From Euborellia annulipes (lineage: Eukaryota > Arthropoda > Insecta > Dermaptera > Anisolabididae): a stretch of DNA of 64,000 nt. The DNA lies in contig JAKCPI010004981.1 of the NCBI GenBank assembly GCA_023213315.1, positions 124,001 through 188,000 on the forward strand, written 5' to 3'. The translations under genes were made by a program, and so were the position numbers. Below the pieces are notes generated by a model. It was given only the letters and a program-made list of their open reading frames with translations. It was not told the DNA's origin and ran no database searches. Positions 33,744 to 45,265 of this stretch are shown piece after piece. Each line of letters starts with the position of its first letter. The stretch's first letter is position 1.

Positions 33744-34820
33744 ATCAAATGAAAATCCTAAAACAAGAAAACGTTTCGGCTTTAATTAGATAATGCAATC
33801 TTCAGTTCTTATGAGAATATTGACAATCTCAATGTATACACGATCGAGATGCAAATAGAGTTGTAATATATTAACATATACGAAATTATATATAAATATT
33901 TGAGACTTGGCCGTATAGACTGAAGTGCATACCAGACATCTTATGTACCTACATATTTTAATAAGAATAGCAGTTGACAGCCAGGAAAAATAAAATCAAA
34001 TAAAAATTTCTATCAGATTTTTCTTTATTTGATTATCGACGTTTCGGACGCCAATCCTTTCTCAGGACAATCAAACAAATACAGATGGACATATTTTTAA
34101 CGAAAATTGAAATCTTGCATGGAATAATACAATTTCTACAGTTGAAAAACTGAATGTCAAATAACTGCAAGAGGCTTAAAGCAATGCCATCGAAGTTTTT
34201 CAACTGTTGAAATTGTATTATCTCATGCACGATTTCAATTTTCGTTAAAAAAACGTCCATCTGTATTTGTTTGACGATTGATTACCCTGAGGAAGGACGC
34301 GATTGGCGTCCGAAACGTCGGCAATCAAATAAAAAAAAATCTGATAGAAATTGATTTTATTTTTCCTGACTGCCATCCTCTGTCCTTATTAAGTTGAACA
34401 GCCTTATCGAAGCCTCTCACTAGAAAAGTGTCTAACTCCACTTTTTTTCGAAAATCATTTTTTTGTATATTCTGTTGATAAATATCATTCTCCTTATGCC
34501 CTGAACTGGGTAAGAGCGTAATTCAAATTTTTCAGTTCGAAAAGTGTTTAACAGTGGCTCTAACAATGACAATGAAATGTTTTTTTGGCTCTCCTGAAAA
34601 ATAAACAAAAATGGAGTTAGGCACTTTACTAATTAGAACGTCGATATTCTTCATCATCTATACATATTTTATATATAATTTTGTATATGTTAATATATAA
34701 CAACTCTATCTGCATCTCGATGGTGTATACATTGAGATTGCCAAAATTCTCATAAGAACTGAAGATTGCATTATCTAATTAAAGCCGAAACGTTTTCTTG
34801 TATTAGGATTTTCATTTGAT
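33744..34820. repeat. Foldback containing a second foldback
   Basis: The outer arms (33744-33895 and 34660-34820) share AAAACGTTTCGGCTTTAATT and TCTTCAGTTCTTATGAGAAT as inverted copies. The inner element, 33985-34375, has its own arms (AGGAAAAATAAAATCAA, GACGTTTCGGACGCC, ATACAGATGGAC) around a centre near 34165. Two foldbacks of the GACGTTTCGG type, one inserted in the other. The 75-residue minus frame lies in the inner arm. Confidence 0.85.
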
Positions 34821-35375
34821 AGAGGCTATCCTCTTTGGCTGACATCCTTCCTCTTTTCCTATCAATCTAATAGTTGAACAGCCAGTTCATTCATCTGTAT
34901 TAATTTTTGGAGCCCAATTTTTTGCACTAATTACTTTATATGGGGATTATCTGAATTCCAAAAAATCTATTACTGATTTGGTCATTAGGATTGTTTGCCT
35001 ACTTGCAGTAAACAAAATTGAACTAATTTATACACTTTATCATATTATATACTAATTTACTGTACTTTAAACAAATCATAATATAATTTTGTCAACGATA
35101 AATTATTTTTCAAAAATTAATTAAATTTTAATTTTACAAATTTGTTCCAGAAATCAATTAGGTTTTGTGATTGGAAATCTGTTCGATTGCCATTGCCTTT
35201 GTTTTCTCCTCATTCTCTTTTATTTCTTTGGCCATAAAATGGTTTTCAAGTTCGATTCCATACAATAACAAATGAAATTATTAAATTGTCCACTTAATTC
35301 ATCGATTCACAAATTGGATTATTTAAAAAAAAAAGAATTTATTTAATATTTTAATAATAAAAAATAACCCTTGAC
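34821..35375. other. AT-rich stretch, no gene seen
   Basis: No supported feature before the minus-strand exon. Confidence 0.55.
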
Positions 35376-35468
35376 CTCTTCTTGTATGCTTGGTGAAAAG
35401 GCTTGAAGACCGGTTTTCCATCAGGTCCGCCTCCGCACCGAACCTCCAGGGTCTCGTCGCGCCAAGTA
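35376..35468 (-). CDS. Candidate internal host exon, unknown protein
   Basis: A GC-rich patch in AT-rich DNA. Read leftward: acceptor TTAACGGTTAATTAG before 35468, an open frame containing WRDETLEVRCGGGPDG then KPVFKPFHQAYKK, and a donor GAG|GTCAAG after 35376 (an alternative AGG|GTTATT would extend it to 35369). The peptide has normal composition with a Cys, a Gly-rich turn and a basic end. It is too short for the ORF threshold and I do not recognise the family. It is on the strand opposite to the other exon candidates, so it belongs to a different gene or is a captured fragment. Confidence 0.5.
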
Positions 35469-35805
35469 CTAATTAACCGTTAAAAATGTATTTCTCTTTT
35501 TCAATATACTTTGTTACTAAAATCGATTTCTTTGTCTCTTTCTCTTGCCATTTCTGACTCAACTAAATACTAAATTACAATTCTACGTTGATTACTAGTA
35601 TGAAAATGGTAATTCCTGTATTTTAAAGTAATTAGACGTCAAAAATAATAATTTCCTCCATTTAGATATCATTTTACTCATAGGAAATAAATAACAAAGA
35701 TTATAAATTAACCCATTAAGCAATGTATATTTTTTTTAGACGGTCAAACCTTTTTTTTTTGGCGTCAGAGAATGCTATAAAAAATTTCTGCTATCCCTAA
35801 ATAAG
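35469..35805. other. AT-rich stretch, no gene seen
   Basis: Nothing supported; would be intron upstream of the minus-strand exon. Confidence 0.5.
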
Positions 35806-35807
35806 GA

Positions 35808-36957
35808 TTTTTCTTTTACTTTTTCTTACCTATATATATATATATATATACTATTAAACGAGCAATGTATTAATGCTTTTATTTATTTGTTTGTAAGCAT
35901 ATCAGTTCACGAAAACAGTCCTAAAGATTTTTTTTTCAAATTTTAAATATATACTATTTCCGGCATCAATATAAAATTCCGCTAGGTCTCATTTTTGGGA
36001 AAATTCGAGTAATGGTAGTTTACTATGTACTTTTTAGTTTTTTCCATTTTTCTCGAAATTCCCTTTAACGATTTCTTTAAAATGTTAAATATTTCTTATT
36101 TGCATTATACAAAATAAATTTCGCTAGGTCTCGTCTTCGGAAAACTTCGAGTACTAGTACTTTACTAATGTACTTTTTTAGTTTTTTCCATTTTTATTTC
36201 AAATTTTAAATATTTACAATTTGCGGTATATAAAACAAACTACTCTTTAGGAAACCTCTAGTACTAGTACTTTTTTCCAATTTCTCAAAAATTCGCTCTG
36301 ACTTATTTCAAATTTCAAGTACTTCCGGTACCAATATGAAATCAAGCTTGGTATTCTCTTTAGGAGATTTTGAGTACTAGTAGGCTATTTTACTTATGTA
36401 ATTTTTTGAATTTTTGACTTGAATTCAATGTCGAGATTTTAGTGGTTTTGAGGTCCTCTGAATCCAAAAGTGTCTGTCTGTGAACAAAATATCTCAAAAA
36501 CGAAAAGAGCTAGGAGATTAAAATTTCATATTTAAGTTAGGTACCCCTCTGGCACCAAACACGAAGATTTTGAACAAAATCGGCCAAAGAGTACTAGTAC
36601 TAAGACTTTGTTCATGTACTTTTACAGTTTTTTCCGATTTTCTCAAAATTCGCTCTACGATTTAAATAAATATTCTCTTTAAAATGTATATTCTCATTTT
36701 ACACTCAAAATTGTTTGAAGCACACTTTACTCTTGTACTACATAGGAAAGAGTAGGCCATGGTAACAAAATATAAATATTTTTCTGTTTTTAGATTGTAC
36801 ATCTTGAATTCTAATACAGTATATGGAATATATGTCGACACAAAAAAATCTGGTGTGAAAAGCACAAAACACAACTTCCAATTACCGAAGAATAGATGAA
36901 AATAAAAATATAATAGACAAAGTTGTGTACTGTGGGACCATTCACGCCAGATTTTAA
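35808..36957 (+). repeat. Family A repeat with internal tandem array
   Basis: 5' end TTTTCTTTTACTTTTTCTTACC plus a TA tract, then about four imperfect 110-150-bp units between 35925 and 36420, each with AATTTTAAATAT, a CGG-containing piece, a GAAATTCGAGTACTAGTAC-like piece and TTTTTAGTTTTTTCCA. Then a normal core (AATTCAATGTCGAGATTTT), block and 3' hairpin region (AATCTGGTGTGAAAAGCACA to TTCACGCCAGATTTT). It is either one expanded element or two copies joined. Confidence 0.8.
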
Positions 36958-37120
36958 TCATTTGTTTATATTTATTAATAGTACTCAATCCATAATTATT
37001 TAATTAATGGCTAGTCTTTCATTTTTGCAATCGTATTTATAATTTTCAAAATAACGCTCGAAAAGATTTACTTTAAATTTCTCTTAAGCTTATTCATAAA
37101 TTTTATTTTATTCCCAACTC

Positions 37121-37370
37121 TCAATAGAATGGACACTTGACTAGTATATGAGCGACGGTGATAACTTTATCACATGTCATACACCATGAAGGTTTTTAGT
37201 TTTTTTTTTCTTTTTAAGAAGATAGTCATGACTTAAATAACAATGACCTATATTGAGTCGGGTGAAGATCGTCTGGTTTTTTCTAGATAACCAATTTTGG
37301 TAGCTCTCATATTACAGAGATGATTTACATTTTTATTTTTTAATAATTCCTCCCTCCACTTTATATATTT
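37121..37370 (-). pseudogene. LINE ORF2 C-terminal relic (I/Jockey-like)
   Basis: Three minus-strand segments in different frames read WREELLKNKNVNHL, then TRLNIGHCYLSHDYLL, then WCMTCDKVITVAHILVKC and PFY-stop (TGA at 37121-37123). This order matches the C-terminus of I/Jockey-type LINE polyproteins: a Trp-rich linker, the RLRxGHxxLTHxxLL motif, and a CxxC...HxxxxC knuckle. Frameshifts, one in a T run at about 37200, make it a pseudogene. RT and endonuclease parts were not found; the stretch to about 37600 may hold more decayed sequence. Confidence 0.7.
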
Positions 37371-37699
37371 CTCACTGGATTTTAATTATTGTTGTCTTAT
37401 CAATATTATTTATTTGTATATTTAACTTACTTTGTCTTCTGGATAACATCTTGTTATCAATTTTTTTAAACCATATTTTTGGTCGACCAAATCTTCATTA
37501 TAATAAGTAATTGATATTACTTGTTTCAACATCCCATCTGCTCCTAACATTTTAAGTAGTAAACTTCCTTCTCGTCTTTTTGCTTAATTCTTTTGCTGGA
37601 AAATAACAAAAAATCAAAATATCTCTTTAACTATTATATTTAATGAAATAATACTCATATATAAAATTAATAAGTTTAGAACAAGTGTATTTTTTTTAT
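37371..37699. other. AT-rich, possibly decayed LINE sequence
   Basis: No readable frame, but it is directly upstream (minus strand) of the LINE relic. GATGTTGAAACAAGTAATATC on the minus strand could be remnant coding. Not supported further. Confidence 0.3.
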
Positions 37700-37704
37700 T
37701 TATC

Positions 37705-38050
37705 CACTATAAAGTCGACGTTTCGGGAGTCTTAAAGCCTCCTTTCATCAGGACTAATGTGGTTATTAATAAATTAACACTCTCCCTGGTTTCGTCATTT
37801 GAGAATGAAATCGACAGTCCTAATTCGTCTGCTGGTTGGTAGAAAGGCATTTACAAAGCAAGTATAATATTTTACATGCTATATTGAGAACTCGCTTTGT
37901 AAATGCCTTTCTATCAACCAGCAGACGAATTTGGACTGTCGATTTTATTCTAAAATGACGAAACCAGGAAGAGTGTTATTTTATTAATAACCCCATCAGT
38001 CCTGATGAAGGAAAGCGTTTAGACTCCCGAAACTTTGACTACATAATGAA
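37705..38050. repeat. Foldback, about 165-bp arms
   Basis: Arms include GTCGACGTTTCGGGAGTC, TCATCAGGACTAATG, CTGGTTTCGTCATTT and CTGCTGGTTGGTAGAAAGGC with their inverted copies; centre near 37880. Same GACGTTTCGG/CATCAGGAC end logic as other foldbacks here. Confidence 0.9.
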
Positions 38051-38174
38051 ATAAATTTGGCCTGAAAATACCTCCAATAAAAGCGTTATCATTTTTATAC
38101 ACTAGACTTTCCCAATTTTCATTTCTTATTTATTCAGCTCACGCCTAACGTTTCGGCCTTAAATTTGGATCAGT

Positions 38175-38222
38175 TATATGGGAAACTAAACATATCTGGT
38201 GTGATAAGCACAGTACACAACT
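38175..38222 (+). repeat. Family A 3' hairpin, left half
   Basis: GGGAAACTAAACATATCTGGTGTGA, AGCACAGTACACAACTT, without the right half. Preceded by AACGTTTCGGCC, a foldback-like end. Confidence 0.55.
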
Positions 38223-39440
38223 TGTCAATATTAATAACCTTAAATGGTGATGCGAGTTCAGATCCATAGCCAATTGATTTAAATAAATATGGCTCGGTAA
38301 CAGTTATCATTAATAATAATTGAATTGTTTAAAGTTTAAAGATTAAAAATAAAAATTTATCCTCTTTTTTATAGCGTTAATTAAAAAAAATCGTATCAAA
38401 ATGTTATATAATATAATTCACCTGCAAATTAGATGTTCATTAAAGCAAAATTCTATTTGTTTAATCCGTTTAAATAAAAACCAAACTGTTCACTTATCGG
38501 ACTTAAGAGATAAATATAGAGGAATCAGAGAAAATATATCTCATCCCTTTTCTTCCCCTTAGGCGGCGAATTGCTAAAATCCCTTCTTTCTACGTGCTTG
38601 GAATGAATAGAATCATTGAATTTCATGAATTTTCGACCAGAGGTTTGACTTGCTTTTTGATTACTCGCCGAGTTGGTTTAAACTTTAAAACATACAGATT
38701 GTCTTTTATTTCAAAATAAATAATAGCCTATGCTTATTTCATATATAAAACACAGGTTTATTTATATTTCATTCTTTAATAATAAATAATGCTTATTTTT
38801 ATCTAGCACGCATACTAAAACCGAACACAAAAAGTAATTCAAATCCATTTAATTTAATAAGAATAATTAATATTTTTATGATAATACAAATCAAAGATAT
38901 CATTTTTTTTTTTGTAACGAGTCTAATTTAAATTTTAATTATTAAAAATTACTTTTGTGACTTAAAACAACAACAATTATTTCAGAATACAAACATCTAA
39001 TTAAGTACTTATCTCTATCTCTTAACTTGGGGGGAAATATTTAAATAAAGTGCTCGTTATATCTGGGATTATCATAAATAATTAAAATTACTTAGACAGT
39101 AAGTAAAAATTTATGAAAAAAAGGGGCTTTGTTTTTCTTAAAAGTTGGAAAATTATTAATTTAGATTAGAAGTGTAAGAAAATAACATTTTTTTTAACTA
39201 TGATTATTTAAGAAAAGATTTAATCCCCGGAAGGAGAGGAGAGGAGGGGGGAATTCGGGTTTTAGGCGCGATCAGCAACCCAATTTTATTTATTTATTTA
39301 TTTTTTGTTGAAAATATTACGAGATTAAAACACCATCCCTTAATGGACCACTCTCTCATGAGTTTATTTTGAAGATTTTCTGACAGGTATCACGCCGGAT
39401 CAGCTTCGGTACAAATGATTTACTGAGGGCCCGTTTCTAA
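38223..39440. other. AT-rich stretch; weak exon-like spot
   Basis: CCTTTTCTTCCCCTTAG at 38547-38563 is a good acceptor pattern, followed by GCGGCGAATTGC and short open frames, but no matching donor or conserved peptide is recognised. Otherwise AT-rich, with a purine-rich patch at 39229-39251. Confidence 0.3.
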
Positions 39441-39444
39441 AAAT

Positions 39445-39812
39445 CTCGTGTGACAACTTACAGCACATGATAATTGAAAGTTATGGAAAGATTTTAAAGA
39501 ACATTGAAAAATTAATTGATTTATAAATTTTAATCAAAATTTCGTTAGAGAAAATTTTGAGAAAATCGAAACAAACTGAAAAAGTACATCAGTAAAGTAC
39601 TAGTACTCTTTGGCTGATTTTATTTAAAAGCTTATTTTCACGCTTAAGTGGGGTATCTAACTTAAATATAAAATTCAAACCTCGTAGATCAATTCCTTCA
39701 TACCATATTTTGATCAAAGTCAGAAAGACCAATTTTTTTTTGTAATTAGGCGACCTCAAAACGTGTATACCTATCAAAATCATATCAAAAATGGGTAAGA
39801 GAATGTAAAAAA
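39445..39812 (-). repeat. Family A repeat, minus strand, deleted
   Basis: Weak 3' end (AATCTCGTGTGACAACTTAC), block (AGTACATCAGTAAAGTACTAG), core and a 5' end ATGGGTAAGAGAATGTAAAAA. Central parts deleted. Confidence 0.75.
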
Positions 39813-40489
39813 AATATTTCGACCACCCTACTGTATGTCCATTGAATAAAATTCCTTTTTATTTCTTTCACTATCGATATAGAATCGAGAATAACGAAAA
39901 AGTTACTCTTCTATATTTAATGAATACCCAATATAATTTAAATAAATTTTATCACTCAAATACTGACAGTAGAGATAAAACAACAATGGACTTGTTTTTT
40001 ACTCCATAAGAGTACTTGTTTTAGAATATTAACGAAATTGAGGACCACATGCGACCCGCATGTCGCGTGTTGGACAATCCGAATGAATAAACTTTTAGCA
40101 CATGGTTTTTTTTTACTAAATATAAACAAAAGAAAGTAGATTCTTATGTAATATTTTTATAATTTTTCATTTGTTTATACCTAGTAATAAAAGCATATGC
40201 TTGGTTTTATTTATTCGACCTAATGTCTCGCACTACGCGGATTAGCGAATGCATTTATCACAGAATTAACAATATTAATGCATCTATTTATTCCTTAAAT
40301 CTTCTTATAATTCACAACAGCCTAAAAAAAAAAAAAAAAAAAAAACATTTTGCGTATTTCAACCACTAATCTTTGTTATTCTAAAACATAAACTTATTTT
40401 CCGTTTCTCTCATTAATTAAAAATAAATCCTAACTTATTTCCTCAATATTTTGATATTCTTCTCTTAACTCAACTTTCATCCACAATTT
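39813..40489. other. AT-rich stretch, no gene seen
   Basis: An A run at 40324-40346. Nothing supported. Confidence 0.55.
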
Positions 40490-40926
40490 TATATATATAT
40501 ATATATATATGTAATACACTAAAGTCCGTCTATCTGTCTGTCTGCCACGTTCTATTTGGGCAACTTTCCGTTGGAATTTGGAAACCAAATTTTATATACT
40601 TAAAAAAGACATTCTAGGATTGAGGTAAAATTATTTCTGTCCCTAAATTCCTATAACTTTTTAGGTTATCAATTGTTGAATTTACGATTTCTCCGTATTC
40701 TTTGCAATTGTATGTAGAGTGATGTTAGCAATGAAAATACATTCACCTATTCGTTGCATTGACAGTGGATGCTAATGAAAACGTTTCCTATTCCCCTATA
40801 AAATATTTCAATTTAATATTAAAATGAAAAATTTATTAAAATACATTTATGGCGACAACTACTAATCATAACCCGAGACGCCACCCACCAGGGTAAAGGC
40901 CTGCTGAAGGCGGGCGACTCGGCTAG
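40490..40926 (+). mobile_element. Non-autonomous Helitron-like element
   Basis: 5' part: a TA tract (40490-40510), then ACACTAAAGTCCGTCTATCTGTCTGTC, a GTCT tract. Middle: GGGCAACTTTCCGTTGGAAT. 3' part: GGCCTGCTGAAGGCGGGC hairpin, then GACTCGG and CTAG followed by T. Hairpin plus CTAG at the 3' end is canonical Helitron; the 5' TC is not resolved within the TA tract. About 437 bp, no coding capacity. A fragment of the same family is at 23935-24072. Confidence 0.7.
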
Positions 40927-42080
40927 TATACCGTATATATAATTCAAAAATGATTTAATTATTAATGAGCCTCTCTGAGGATATTAATTTATTTCACGAA
41001 TTTATATTAGGCAAAAAAAAAAAAAACGAAATTAAAAATTAATATTTTGTTTTATGATTTATTTATCATAAACTCATTAAATATTAAATACACATTTTTT
41101 ATTTGTTTTATCTCTTTAATTTATATACACGTCTGTGACTATTATCAGGTAAATTGATAAATTTAATTTATCCTTTTTTTGTGTATCTCACAATTCACAT
41201 AAAGCCCCCTTTAGAGAGCAAAAAAAAAATTGTATTTAATTGAGATAAAATTTTAAAAGGGAACGTTTCTCTCTATAGCTATAGAATTCCGGGACCGGCC
41301 ATAGTATATTAATTCCAGCTACCGATTCCGTATAAATTTTTTACGGAAATGACAATATTCCATTTTTTTAACTGTTGACCTTTTTGAATGAATTCTCGAT
41401 GTATCAATCTATTGTTATCACATAAAAAAGCCAACTTTCATGTATGTATGTTCGACTTGGGGTTTTTTTTACGCTTTGTTGAAGTTGAATACCTCCATTG
41501 GACGACTATGCCTTTTATTTTCATATATAACCAGTACGCTTACATTTTGTAGAAGAAATGAATGAATGAAACCTACGGCTACTAAATATAATTATGATAA
41601 TTTTCTATATTACTATTTATCATTTTGTGGTTGTTGATTTGTGATATTTTCTTCTGAATTTCTGTTTTGATGGATGCCTAAAGCGATTTTCGGTTATTGA
41701 TTGACTCACGTCCACTATCAAAAGCCTTTGTATCAATTGTAAATTTATCATCAAAATCATTTACAACATTTGATCTAATTCAACAAATAAAAAAAAAAGT
41801 TCAAAAATTGCAAAAATAATTACATCACAAAAGCGCTTGTATCTCAATATATTTTTTTTTCCACGATTCGCTGCTTAAATATTAACAATTTGATGCATAA
41901 TCGATCGGCACGTGTGGTCACCGAACCAATAAATGCACACGTCAGCTTTTAAGCCCGACAGCCAACAACCGTCCCATCGGATACCAGCTAGCCCTATTTT
42001 TATTAAATTAGTAATTAATTACTTACAAAACTGCACTAGATATTTACATTATGTTATCTATAGAGAAAAATAAAAAAATC
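40927..42080. other. AT-rich stretch, no gene recognised
   Basis: A less AT-rich patch at 41910-41990 (CGATCGGCACGTGTGGTCAC) has no convincing splice borders. Otherwise nothing supported. Confidence 0.45.
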
Positions 42081-42420
42081 GTTTGATTTGATGGAAATAC
42101 ACGTTTTGAGACCAAAAATGGTTTGTCTGTGGGTATCTAAAAATAAGGATATATAGGTTGAAATTTTATATTAAAGTTAGCTACCCTCCTGAGGCGTGAA
42201 AATAAGCTTTTAAACAAAATCGGCCAAAGAGTACTAATACTTTTCTGATGTACTTTTTCGGTTTTTTTCAAAATGTCTCTAGATTAAAATTCATAAATCA
42301 TTTATTTTTTAGATACTCTTTAAAATGTTTATTCTCATTTTTATCTCAAAATTGTTTAAAGCATACTTTACTCTTGTACTTCATAGAAAAGATAGGAGAA
42401 ATAACAAAATATATTTTTCT

Positions 42421-42680
42421 ATTATTATTATTATGGGAGTTTTTAATTTTAGACCACATTTTGTTATTAATTATTTATTAAAAATATAAATACTGTACAA
42501 CGTTTCGATTGCTTATTCTGCAGTCGTTTTCAAGTATTTGTCCCAACTGAAATGAACTAACCTCTAAGGGACACTTATGTGAAGTAGGTTGACTTGAAAA
42601 CGACTGCAGAATAAGTAGTCGAAACGTTGTACAGTATTTATAAATTAATACAAAATGTGGTCTATAATTAAAAGCTTCCA

Positions 42681-42711
<31 letters not shown>
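42421..42711. repeat. Foldback with ATT/AAT microsatellite ends
   Basis: Arms run from ATTATTATTATTATGGGAG to an expanded (AAT)n at 42687-42711, sharing TTTAGACCACATTTTG, ACTGTACAACGTTTCGA and TTATTCTGCAGTCGTTTTCA as inverted copies. The microsatellite is part of the inverted repeat and has grown on the right side. Confidence 0.85.
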
Positions 42712-42712
<1 letters not shown>

Positions 42713-42734
42713 AATGCACAAAAGCTTTAATAAA

Positions 42735-43133
42735 TGTGACCGTCCACATGAAAAGTTACCAAATCTTCACCGGGGTCAAAATTGAGTTTCTATACTTTCT
42801 GTACAGCACACATCCTCCTTAGGAAGCCGGTATTTTTAGAATTTTTTAATCATTTTTTATGAATTTTTAAAATTGTGCTTATGAAAAACCTAGTTTTGAG
42901 AAAAATGAGTTTAAAGTTTGTTTGGTCCCTTTTCTCTTATCTCACCTTTGTCTTGTTTTTTCAATTTTTTGCTATAAAATACATCGATTCTGATTAATCG
43001 AAGATGAATAACTCGAGAATCGGAATCAGTAATAAAAAAAAATCAATTGTTTTAAAACTTTTTTTTAGTAAATCGGCTCTCCTGAAAATTTAGCCGAGTG
43101 AAGAGTTGGTACCTTTTCATGTGGACGGTCACA
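42735..43133. mobile_element. MITE with TGTGACCGTCCACATG ends
   Basis: TGTGACCGTCCACATGAAAA and its exact complement bound about 399 bp; the inverted similarity extends over about 35 bp (ACCAA-TCTTCAC). Flanks do not show a clear duplication. Family unknown. Confidence 0.75.
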
Positions 43134-43259
43134 AATATATTTTTCAATGTTTATAAATTTTTACATCTTGAATTCTAATGTAGGTATGTCGAATGTGTAA
43201 CAACATTCAATTACCGAAAGCGAAAGTTGTGTACTAAGCGACAATCACACCAGATTTTA

Positions 43260-44236
43260 TATTAGGTTTGTTATAATTGATAAAATTATTTTTTTAAAAG
43301 ATGCTAAACCTTTGTTATTTCAATGTTTTATTCAGAATCACAAGGTCAATTAAGATGGTATAAACAATTATGCGTGGTTGTAGTTTAATTGTGTGTATTG
43401 CAACACATTTAGATAGGTGTTGGAGGTCACCAATAGTTCATGGAAGAAAACACGCCCCCATTATACATTTTTAAGGACCTGTTAAATGCTCTACAATATT
43501 CTTTCGATCTCTTTTTTACAACTGCAGCTTATATTAAAAGTAGAAATTAACGACTTTTTTTTTGGGCGTCATTTGGTGAGGGCAGTTGCTCTCCTGCCCC
43601 CTCCCAAATAACACCCCTATACTATTCTGTCACTTTTGATAATCTAATTTAATAATTGATTAAATTACGGATACTAACTATCTAGAAAACACATTTTCAC
43701 TGGACTGTCTATTTATAAATTAAATATTATCGAAACTAATTAGATTTAGATGCTATAACACTCTCTCACATCTGGTGGATGACGAGTTACCCGAGTTAAG
43801 ACTGATATCGACTCCCTGAATAGCAGTCTTCGATCTTTATTTATAATCATCAGGGCTGTATAATAGGCTAAAAAGGCTTCTAGCCTATACTCTTAAATCC
43901 GGCCGTGATAATCAGGAATATTTTTTTTGAGAGATGGTTATATGCACTTCTTAAAAATGATGAGTTTCAAAATAAACAGCCGATTAATTTGCTGTTATTT
44001 AATTTTTAATTAATAATTCTATATTCTCTTTTATAAAGAAAAACTAAAAAAAATTTATTTTAGTTCTATTTAGGGTAGATTGCTTCTCTCTTTGAAACTT
44101 TTAATTTTTTTAAATTTTCGTATAACTTATAAACAATTTAAATTATGAATAGAGGCTGAAACTCTCTTCTATTATATTTAATTATTTTTGAAGAAAAATT
44201 CTTGTAGATGCCGATAAAAAATTGCATTTTTTTAAA
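43260..44236. other. AT-rich stretch, no gene seen
   Basis: GGGCGTCATTTGGTGAGGGC near 43563 and AGGGCTGTATAATAGGCT near 43852 may be ends of decayed elements. Nothing supported. Confidence 0.45.
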
Positions 44237-44400
44237 CTCGAAGGTTAAGCATGTTCATGTTTACTATATCGATGATTTGCTATCGGTCGGATAAGTTTAA
44301 TAGTTAATTATAACTGAAACAACCGGCACTTAGAGATACAGAAAGTCGTTCAAACTCATTATTTTTTTGGGTTCCCTGGAAAATAAACGATTAATCGAAG
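44237..44400 (+). repeat. Dispersed repeat with YxDD-like frame, copy 2
   Basis: Partner of 20144-20300. The frame reads KVKHVHVYYIDDLLSVG and then stops. If it is a Copia RT relic, this copy is nearer the consensus than the other. Confidence 0.35.
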
Positions 44401-44590
44401 TATAACAAATTATCTCAAGAATATATGATTTAATTATTACTCACTGATATTCCGGTATGTCAATTTTAATTTAATTTATTATTTATAGCTTACTTCTAAA
44501 TATATACAATCGACTTTTTTTACATGAATTTTTGAATAGATGGACATTGTTTTTGGAAAAATATTTTGATTCTACTATTGTTAACATTGA

Positions 44591-45265
44591 TGTATTTTTA
44601 CTTTCGTTTATTCTATATATGAAATATATATAGAGGGAGAAAGTATTGCGAGCATGTCAAAATTCGATGTCAATGGGGCGAACAAAATTGGCCAAAAAGT
44701 ACTAGTTACTGATGTACTTTTTCTCGCTCAGGGGCCCACATCTTGTGGATACGTGGATGGCGACCACGAGCTACCCGAGCTGGGACAGGCGGTCCTTCTG
44801 TTCTTTTTATGCCTGTCTCTTCCTTCCTCTTTTCAACAGCCGTCAGACTGTGCGACGAGCCGGCCTGTTCAATTTCTTCCGGTCGCAAAATGCATGATAG
44901 GGTTGGAGGGAAAGAGTGAGGTCCGCCGACCCCGAATCGCGGGAATAAGGCGAGGAGAGAATAAGACTGATGTACTTTTTCAGTTTTTTGCGATTTTCTC
45001 AAAATTCGCTTCTATTAAAATTCATAAATCAAATATTTTTAAATGCTTTTTAAAAAGTATATCAGTGAAATTTTTCGTTAAAATTGCTTGAAGTACACTT
45101 TACTAATGTGGAGTCAGTGTGGTTAAGTTTGGAACTTAGGTGCTAAGGGCAACTAAATATATCTCGACACAATAAAATCTGATGTAACAAGCACAGTACT
45201 CAACTTTCTCTTGCCGAAGGGTAAAAGAAAGTTGTGTGCTGTGCGACCAGTCACACCAGATTTTT
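44591..45265 (+). repeat. Family A repeat with SINE insertion
   Basis: 5' hairpin TTTTTACTTTCGTTTATTC to GGGAGAAAGTATTG, deletion of the microsatellite part, block split by the SINE at 44724, and a clear 3' hairpin (CTTTCTCTTGCC-GAAG-GGTAAAAGAAAG). It ends TCACACCAGATTTTTTTT. Confidence 0.9.
44724..44965 (+). mobile_element. SINE-like retroposon, copy 3 (longest)
   Basis: Flanked by ACTGATGTACTTTTTC at 44708-44723 and 44966-44981. Starts TCGCTCAGGGGCCCAC and ends CGAGGAGAGAATAAG. The right third has GGTCCGCCGACCCCGAATCG. The 145-residue plus frame and 98-residue minus frame run through it into Family A sequence and are not genes. Confidence 0.9.

Larger units (their letters stand above)
42085..43258 (+). 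repeat. Family A repeat split by two insertions
   Basis: The core (TTGATGGAAATACACGTTTT) to the CTTGTACTTCATAGAAAAG segment lies at 42085-42420. The last part resumes at about 43134 and ends with a 3' hairpin remnant (CAATCACACCAGATTTTA). In between sit a foldback (42421-42711) and a MITE (42735-43133). Confidence 0.85.

Noticed and set aside
36662..36988. 108-codon open frame on -
   Set aside because: Lies wholly within the Family A 3' part and hairpin.
44654..45091. 145-codon open frame on +
   Set aside because: It starts in Family A, crosses the SINE and returns to Family A; no protein-like conservation beyond the repeat itself.
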